64,000 bases of DNA from Echinometra lucunter (Eukaryota; Echinodermata; Echinoidea; Camarodonta; Echinometridae): the NCBI GenBank assembly GCA_029962745.1, contig JAPZVO010000102.1, forward strand, positions 28,672 to 92,671. The letters run 5' to 3'. The position numbers were made by a program, and so were the translations under genes. Shown in pieces: positions 59,863-64,000 of the stretch (position 1 is its first letter; every line of letters starts with the position of its first letter). The notes beneath the pieces are model-generated. The model was not told where the DNA came from, did no database searches, and saw nothing but the letters and a program-made list of their open reading frames with translations.

Positions 59863-60149
59863 CTGTTAAAAACAAAGAAAGGAATGAATGTAAGACAAGG
59901 TAAACAGCATAATGGATCTTTAATCCCACCAACAAGACGAAATAAAAACAACAATAACAATAACAACAAGAAAGAAAGGTAGTAACCACTACAATTTTTT
60001 TTGTAAAGCATGAGGGTATTTCCGAGGCCATAAGTTGGAGCTTGCATGCACAGTAAGAGGCCAGCTTCCTCTTTATTTCCAATTACCCGACTCATTTGGG
60101 CAAGAAAACTAATCACGCTCCCTGTCAGGACATATTTATTTTAAACTTA

Positions 60150-60720
60150 CAAGAAAATCAACACCCTCAGGTCGAGTTGTTTTTAAATCAAAGCTAGGAC
60201 AGAATGAAGCAGATCAGCGAAAATTTGAACGAAATCGGACACAGAATAACAGAGTTCTATCAATATGAAATTTTCAGTTTTTGACACTAAGCTATTGGTG
60301 ATAAAATTTGTAGACAAGCGCACATGTCTCAGTATGTTTTGTACACAAAATTCACCTGTTCTGTATTTTCTTGAAGAACGCATGTTTTCATGTCCTTATT
60401 CAAAGTATGTTGTGGAGAAAACACTTATATCTTGAGCATGTTGAGTTTGGCTTAATAAAAAGTGCAAATCTTATAAAGTAAAATGTTTAATCATGTGTCT
60501 ACAAAACATATCTTTCCCCAAAATGATGTCCTCAATAGCTATGGTAATGTCAAACGTATCATATAGGAATGTCACTTTCCAATGATTTTCTTATTCTGTA
60601 TCCGATTTCGTTCAAATTTTCCTTGATCTGTTATATTCTGATTTGGCTTTGATTTCGTAAAAACTATAATGTTTTATTCGCTTTAATTTGAAAACTACTC
60701 CAGGGTGTAGGTTTCCTTTA
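60150..60720. mobile_element. 0.57 kb MITE with long subterminal inverted repeats
   Basis: aaatcaaagctaggacagaatg...gaaaatttgaacgaaatcgg at 60185-60250 faces ccgatttcgttcaaattttcc...tttggctttgattt at 60601-60656. The outer caacaccctc pairs with gggtgtag. In intron 3 of the peptide gene. Confidence 0.72.
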
Positions 60721-60753
60721 AGTTGCATTTCTGTATTTCTTGGAAAGCACTAT

Positions 60754-60889
60754 CAGGGGAGGGTTTCATGAAGAGTTTTGTCAGTGAAAATCACCGACAA
60801 ATGTTATAAGCTACTGAAAATCCTTGCATCTGATTGGCTGAAAGCAAATTAGTCGGTGAAAACAAAACTCTTCATGAAACGCTCCCCAG
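60754..60889. mobile_element. Palindromic MITE, CAGGGGAGGGTTTCATGAAGAGTTTT ends
   Basis: Near-perfect inverted ends caggggagggtttcatgaagagtttt and aaaactcttcatgaaacgctccccag; same family as 49986-50103. Confidence 0.9.
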
Positions 60890-61147
60890 GTAAAGTGAGT
60901 AGTGACTAGACTAGTCCACGTGGGGGAGGGGGGGGGGTATGCATACGAGCGGCTCCCTCCCTCTCCCACCATAATGCCATTTCCTCCTGAAGAGCTAGGG
61001 TTTGCATGGAGCGTCATAGGGATAACGGTCTGGTTTAGACCATGGTATTACTACAATACTACAAAGATTTTCAGTTTGAATTGACATATCCGTACATAAT
61101 TATACTTACATGCATTCTGTCTTTTTTTTTTCTTTTTTTTTTTCCAG

Positions 61148-61165
61148 TGATCATCCCAGTCATCG
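61148..61165 (+). CDS. Candidate 18-nt microexon, alternative 3' continuation
   Basis: An unusually long T-rich tract ends in TTTTTTTTTCCAG and is followed by 18 nt and a GTAAAT donor. In phase 1 it reads VIIPVI plus a split Gly, the kind of hydrophobic run that opens a membrane segment, and keeps phase 1. It lies inside intron 3 of the opposite-strand peptide gene and inside no recognised repeat. It is very short, so chance is a real possibility. Confidence 0.18.
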
Positions 61166-61248
61166 GTAAATATTGTAATTTGTTGTAATTTTTTGGTAAC
61201 TTATCATTTTATATCTGCCTGTAAAGACTGTATTATGTTTTGATTCCT

Positions 61249-61700
61249 CAACCCATTCGTGACAGGAATTATTTGAAACCTAATTTGATCAGCTTTTATT
61301 CTTCAAATTGGCAACACCAACTTTTGTTATTTTATTGCTACATTTTTCTTATAAAACGTCATGTATTTGAAATGAATATAAATTGACAGAAATTATGATA
61401 AAAGTCAACAAGTTGCCAATTTGCAGGGGAAAATGGTGATTTTAAACTTTCTATCACATTGCCAATTTAAGGATTTTAATGCTTATTTTCCTTTAAAAAA
61501 TTTTCAGCATCAAACAACGAATATTGAGGCAAACAACAAATATTGAGGCAAACAACGAATATTGAGGCAACCAAAATGGGCACAGTTTGTGTAGAATTTT
61601 TTGCTCTTCTGCTCATGTATTTGGTATGATTTTTAGGGCCTTGCATCAAAAGATATTAGGCCAAACCACAAAATGTGGACCTCTGTCATGAATGGGTTAA
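61249..61700. mobile_element. 0.45 kb MITE, AACCCATTCGTGACAGG ends
   Basis: aacccattcgtgacagg faces ctgtcatgaatgggtt. Three tandem copies of a 20-bp unit (aacaacgaatattgaggcaa type) at 61513-61572. In intron 3 of the peptide gene. Confidence 0.6.
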
Positions 61701-61982
61701 TAAAATACAAAAATATATTCCACAAAAGAGATTTTCAGTTTCAATGATCTTGTGCTTTGTGTTTGAGTCCTAAAAACCATGTTCGGATTACTTAACATCT
61801 TACTGTTATGTCAAAACATTCTCAAATGTTTTTGACGGCCAAGAGAGCCAGGGAAAATGCTGAAGCTTTACTTTACATTTTTAATCATTTTTGTTCATAA
61901 AGGTAATAAAATGATAATAAATGACCAAATGTCAGTGGAATTTTATGTGTGGGAGTGAAGTAAAATTGGTATTTTGATTTAC

Positions 61983-62045
61983 CTTGACAGTATGCAACTG
62001 CTCCTCCTCGTCGGTTACACCAGCAGTTAGGTACAGCCTCACAAG
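61983..62045 (-). CDS. Peptide precursor exon 3: all four cysteines
   Basis: A 63-nt phase 1-1 exon between AATATCCTTTCAG and CAAG|GTAAAT on the minus strand. It completes a Pro codon, then encodes CEAVPNCWCNRRGGAVAYCQ. All four cysteines of the mature peptide lie in this exon, with two Arg and no acidic residue other than one Glu. The other two frames either hit an early stop or give no Cys pattern. The match of phase on both sides supports it. Confidence 0.8.
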
Positions 62046-62370
62046 CTGAAAGGATATTGAATGAAAGAACTTTATTACCAAAAATTGATCAAAATACTAA
62101 TACATTCAAACACACACACACATATCTTTGGTAATAGGACACCACTAGAACAGCAATGCTGCTAGTAAGGTGTGGTGCCCTTACAACAATGAATACTAAA
62201 CTCGTATTACAAATGGATGTACGTACATTATGGTAGATAGTATAAGACAACATTTGGGATTTACAATCATGCTAAGTATACTCTTGTCTTTACGAATACT
62301 ACACTCACATCATAAATGGATCATTTTGAATTAAAATAGAGTACGTGATCTAAGGCATGTAAGGTGGTAT

Positions 62371-62580
62371 TTACAACGGATACTGAATATACTCTTGAAA
62401 TAAATGGATTTTTATTGCTGTAGAGAATGAGCGGAGAGTGTTTTTTTTTTTCTGCCTAATATCTTTTGGTAAACTATTCCATACTACAAATCCTGTAAAT
62501 GATATAGATGACTTGCCATGTTCCGTTGGGTGAGGGAATAAAAATAATCGGTTAGACATTGAATTAAATCGTTGAATAAT
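62371..62580 (-). pseudogene. LINE reverse transcriptase C-terminus in intron 2 of the peptide gene
   Basis: Minus-strand frame RFNSMSNRLFLFPHPTEHGK, then FTGFVVWNSLPKDIRQ and LRSFSTAIKIHLFQEYI before a stop, the usual end of a CR1/L2-like ORF2. Non-coding tail probably runs to about 62096. A C22 tract lies at its right edge (62591-62612). Confidence 0.72.
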
Positions 62581-62619
62581 TGCATGCATTCCCCCCCCCC
62601 CCCCCCCCCCCCGCACTAG

Positions 62620-62700
62620 CACGAAAAGTTGCGATTAAACACAATTGAAGAAGACTGAACTCAAGTCCCAACTAGTCATTCCCGATTGGCCCTTGTACAT
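62620..62700. repeat. Fragment of the TGCGATTAAACGCAATT MITE family
   Basis: aaaagttgcgattaaacacaattgaag and aactcaagtccc match the left half of 52544-52691. Confidence 0.55.
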
Positions 62701-62740
62701 GAAATTATTGCAAACATGGTATAAATAGAAAGTAACTCAC

Positions 62741-62909
62741 GCTTGTATTTCCTCATGGACTTTCCTCTCTTGACGGCTAACCAGTAATCTTGCATGACGG
62801 GATCCCTCTTCATGAACTCCACATCGAAATCCTCGTCGGTTTCTTCGAACTCGAAGGCCATAGCGACCACCATTAGGGCCATGAAAGCGACGAGTACCTT
62901 GGACACCAT
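62741..62909 (-). CDS. Peptide precursor exon 2: signal peptide and acidic propiece
   Basis: The acceptor is TGTTTCCATGCAG on the minus strand and the exon begins AAC-ATG-GTG (exon 62912-62741). Its 56 whole codons start MVSKVLVAFMALMVVAMAF, a clear signal peptide, followed by an acidic stretch (EFEETDEDFDVEF), Lys-Arg, the 11-residue segment DPVMQDYWLAV, a second Lys-Arg, and basic GKSMRKYK. The donor AAGC|GTGAGT is strong and leaves phase 1. Reading on without splicing adds an unrelated hydrophobic tail, so splicing is favoured. Confidence 0.82.
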
Positions 62910-63653
62910 GTTCTGCATGGAAACACACAGCAAAGATGTCCCCTTTTTCATTCATTTTAATCTTTTAGGACAAGGGCCAGGTTGAATCAACAGGATAATG
63001 GAAAAGCGGTCCAGAAGAAAAGCTCAAGATATTCACCGTTTATACTGCAACCCATATGACCATTATATATGACTACTTCTTTTTAGAAAATGCACGATTT
63101 CTTTTCAACTAATGTTCGATAAGAAAATACATGATCAATTTAAATTCAGTGTATGAAGAGAAACCTGGATGCATAAAAACATAAGGCAAAACAGAAAAAT
63201 AGACGGTAATAGATTGTAAAGTAATGGTCGTATAATACAAAGATCAAACTATAAATAGGTAATAGAATACATGATACTTCTAGTTTCAAAGATTACAACA
63301 ACAACAAAAAAAAAACAAAAAAAAAAAAAAACCTGTACTGAAAATTCGAAATACAGAGGGGTACCGTTGCTCCATTGTTTTTAAATATCACCTTACCTAC
63401 ACTATAAATTTCGTATATCAAAATTTAATCTTACTTATTGCGGTTAGAGAGAAATCTAAAATTACATCAAGATATAAAATTGTACATTAGCTTAATTTCT
63501 AAATCTATTAGGTTCAGATTTTTAATCGGATATTGCACTTGTCCCTATAATTCAAGCCTAGGAAATTCAGACTAAATGTTGCAATATGGTGGAAAGTCTG
63601 TATATCACAGAACTAAATTAGATACTAAAAGGCAAAATGGAAGCAATACTTAC

Positions 63654-63725
63654 GATTTAGTGAAATCGGCTTGCTTGGTGAGAATAGTGGCTTGATTGAT
63701 GCTTGATGATCGCCGTAGCTCTTGT
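63654..63725 (-). other. Non-coding exon 1 (5' UTR) of the peptide gene
   Basis: It ends at a consensus donor AAATC|GTAAGT on the minus strand. The right boundary is estimated from the TATA box. It has no ATG, so translation begins at the first ATG of exon 2, three bases after its acceptor. Confidence 0.55.
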
Positions 63726-63747
63726 TCTTTCAAGCCAAAGCCACCCT

Positions 63748-63755
63748 CTTTTATA
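63748..63755 (-). promoter_or_regulatory. TATA box of the peptide gene
   Basis: On the minus strand the sequence reads TATAAAAG followed by a G-rich stretch. It lies about 25-30 bp before the proposed start near 63725 and about 95 bp before the exon 1 donor. No ATG occurs between it and that donor, which suits a non-coding first exon. Confidence 0.65.
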
Positions 63756-64000
63756 CATTTCTCCCGTCATTCATGACTACCTTGCATTCAGTCGTAGCAA
63801 TGAACCTGACGTTTGATTGGCTGGTCGTTAATTAAGTTAGATAAATGGAGCTTAGTGTACTGATCCACAAAGTTCATTTATTTATTTTATTTCGTTCTAA
63901 TCAAACGATCACAAGCTAATATTGGTTCCTTTATGGACATACATGACATGTAAGTCTGCTTTGTCGACATTCTTTTCTGTTTCACTATTATTTTAAAGTT

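Larger units (their letters stand above)
59640..63725 (-). other. Four-exon gene for a small secreted cysteine peptide precursor
   Basis: Transcribed right to left: non-coding exon 1 (about 63725-63654), exon 2 (62912-62741), exon 3 (62045-61983) and exon 4 (from 59862; stop at 59840-59842). All introns are GT-AG. The open frame is 84 codons. The protein has a signal peptide of about 19 residues, an acidic propiece, Lys-Arg at 34-35 and 47-48, and a C-terminal 36-residue peptide with net charge of about +5 and cysteine spacing C-x5-C-x-C-x9-C. This is the layout of a secreted antimicrobial or neuropeptide precursor. Echinoderm strongylocins are comparable in layout but, as I recall the family, have six mature cysteines. 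Function is inferred. Confidence 0.8.

Noticed and set aside
1..64000. CRISPR array, prophage or bacterial operon
   Set aside because: Regular repeats here are tandem minisatellites without unique spacers; gene structure is spliced and eukaryotic.

Overview
This 64 kb window is animal genomic DNA: AT-rich, with short exons in long repeat-filled introns, standard GT-AG splice sites, and many non-LTR retrotransposon relics and palindromic MITEs. The repeat style (foldback elements with 15-bp tandem units, MITEs flanked by TTAA, many poly-G/poly-C tracts) and the gene content suggest a marine deuterostome, most likely an echinoderm such as a sea urchin. That assignment is inference. There is no bacterial gene, rRNA, intact tRNA or CRISPR array.

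Two genes can be supported by splice sites and reading frame. (1) On the + strand, a large receptor-like or secreted gene runs through eight coding exons at 8552-8653, 10301-10435, 11393-11707, 19054-19359, 23114-23250, 25467-25614, 37990-39060 and 48964-49116. These give 789 in-frame codons with matching intron phases: four Ig-like domains, a trypsin-fold domain, then a fifth Ig-like domain. The trypsin domain is a pseudoprotease: the catalytic His is Ala and the catalytic Ser is Gly, while Asp102, the S1-pocket Asp189 and the R|VIGG activation site remain. The start lies upstream or is unrecognised. The 3' end is either a tiny exon at 52991 or further right. (2) On the - strand, a compact four-exon gene (about 63725 down to 59640) encodes an 84-residue secreted peptide precursor. 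It has a signal peptide, an acidic propiece, two Lys-Arg sites and a cationic 36-residue C-terminal peptide with four cysteines, which looks like a host-defence or signalling peptide. A TATA box and an AATAAA signal frame it.

The rest is repeats. 1-8.5 kb: a TIR element, CAACGTTG arrays and a LINE tail. 9-28 kb: MITEs, microsatellites and LINE fragments between Ig exons. 28.8-37.7 kb (one 12.4 kb intron): two long AGY trinucleotide arrays, a 2.9 kb foldback element with a duplicated Cys-rich coding segment, and a TIR-bounded purine-rich array. 39-48.9 kb (next intron): inverted 15-bp arrays, a pyrimidine array, piggyBac-like MITEs, a minus-strand LINE with an inverted duplication, and a GGGGCACTTATC array. 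49-59 kb: nested MITEs and a SINE. 59-64 kb: the peptide gene with MITEs and a LINE tail in its introns.

The best candidates for something new are the Ig-pseudoprotease-Ig fusion and the four-cysteine peptide precursor.
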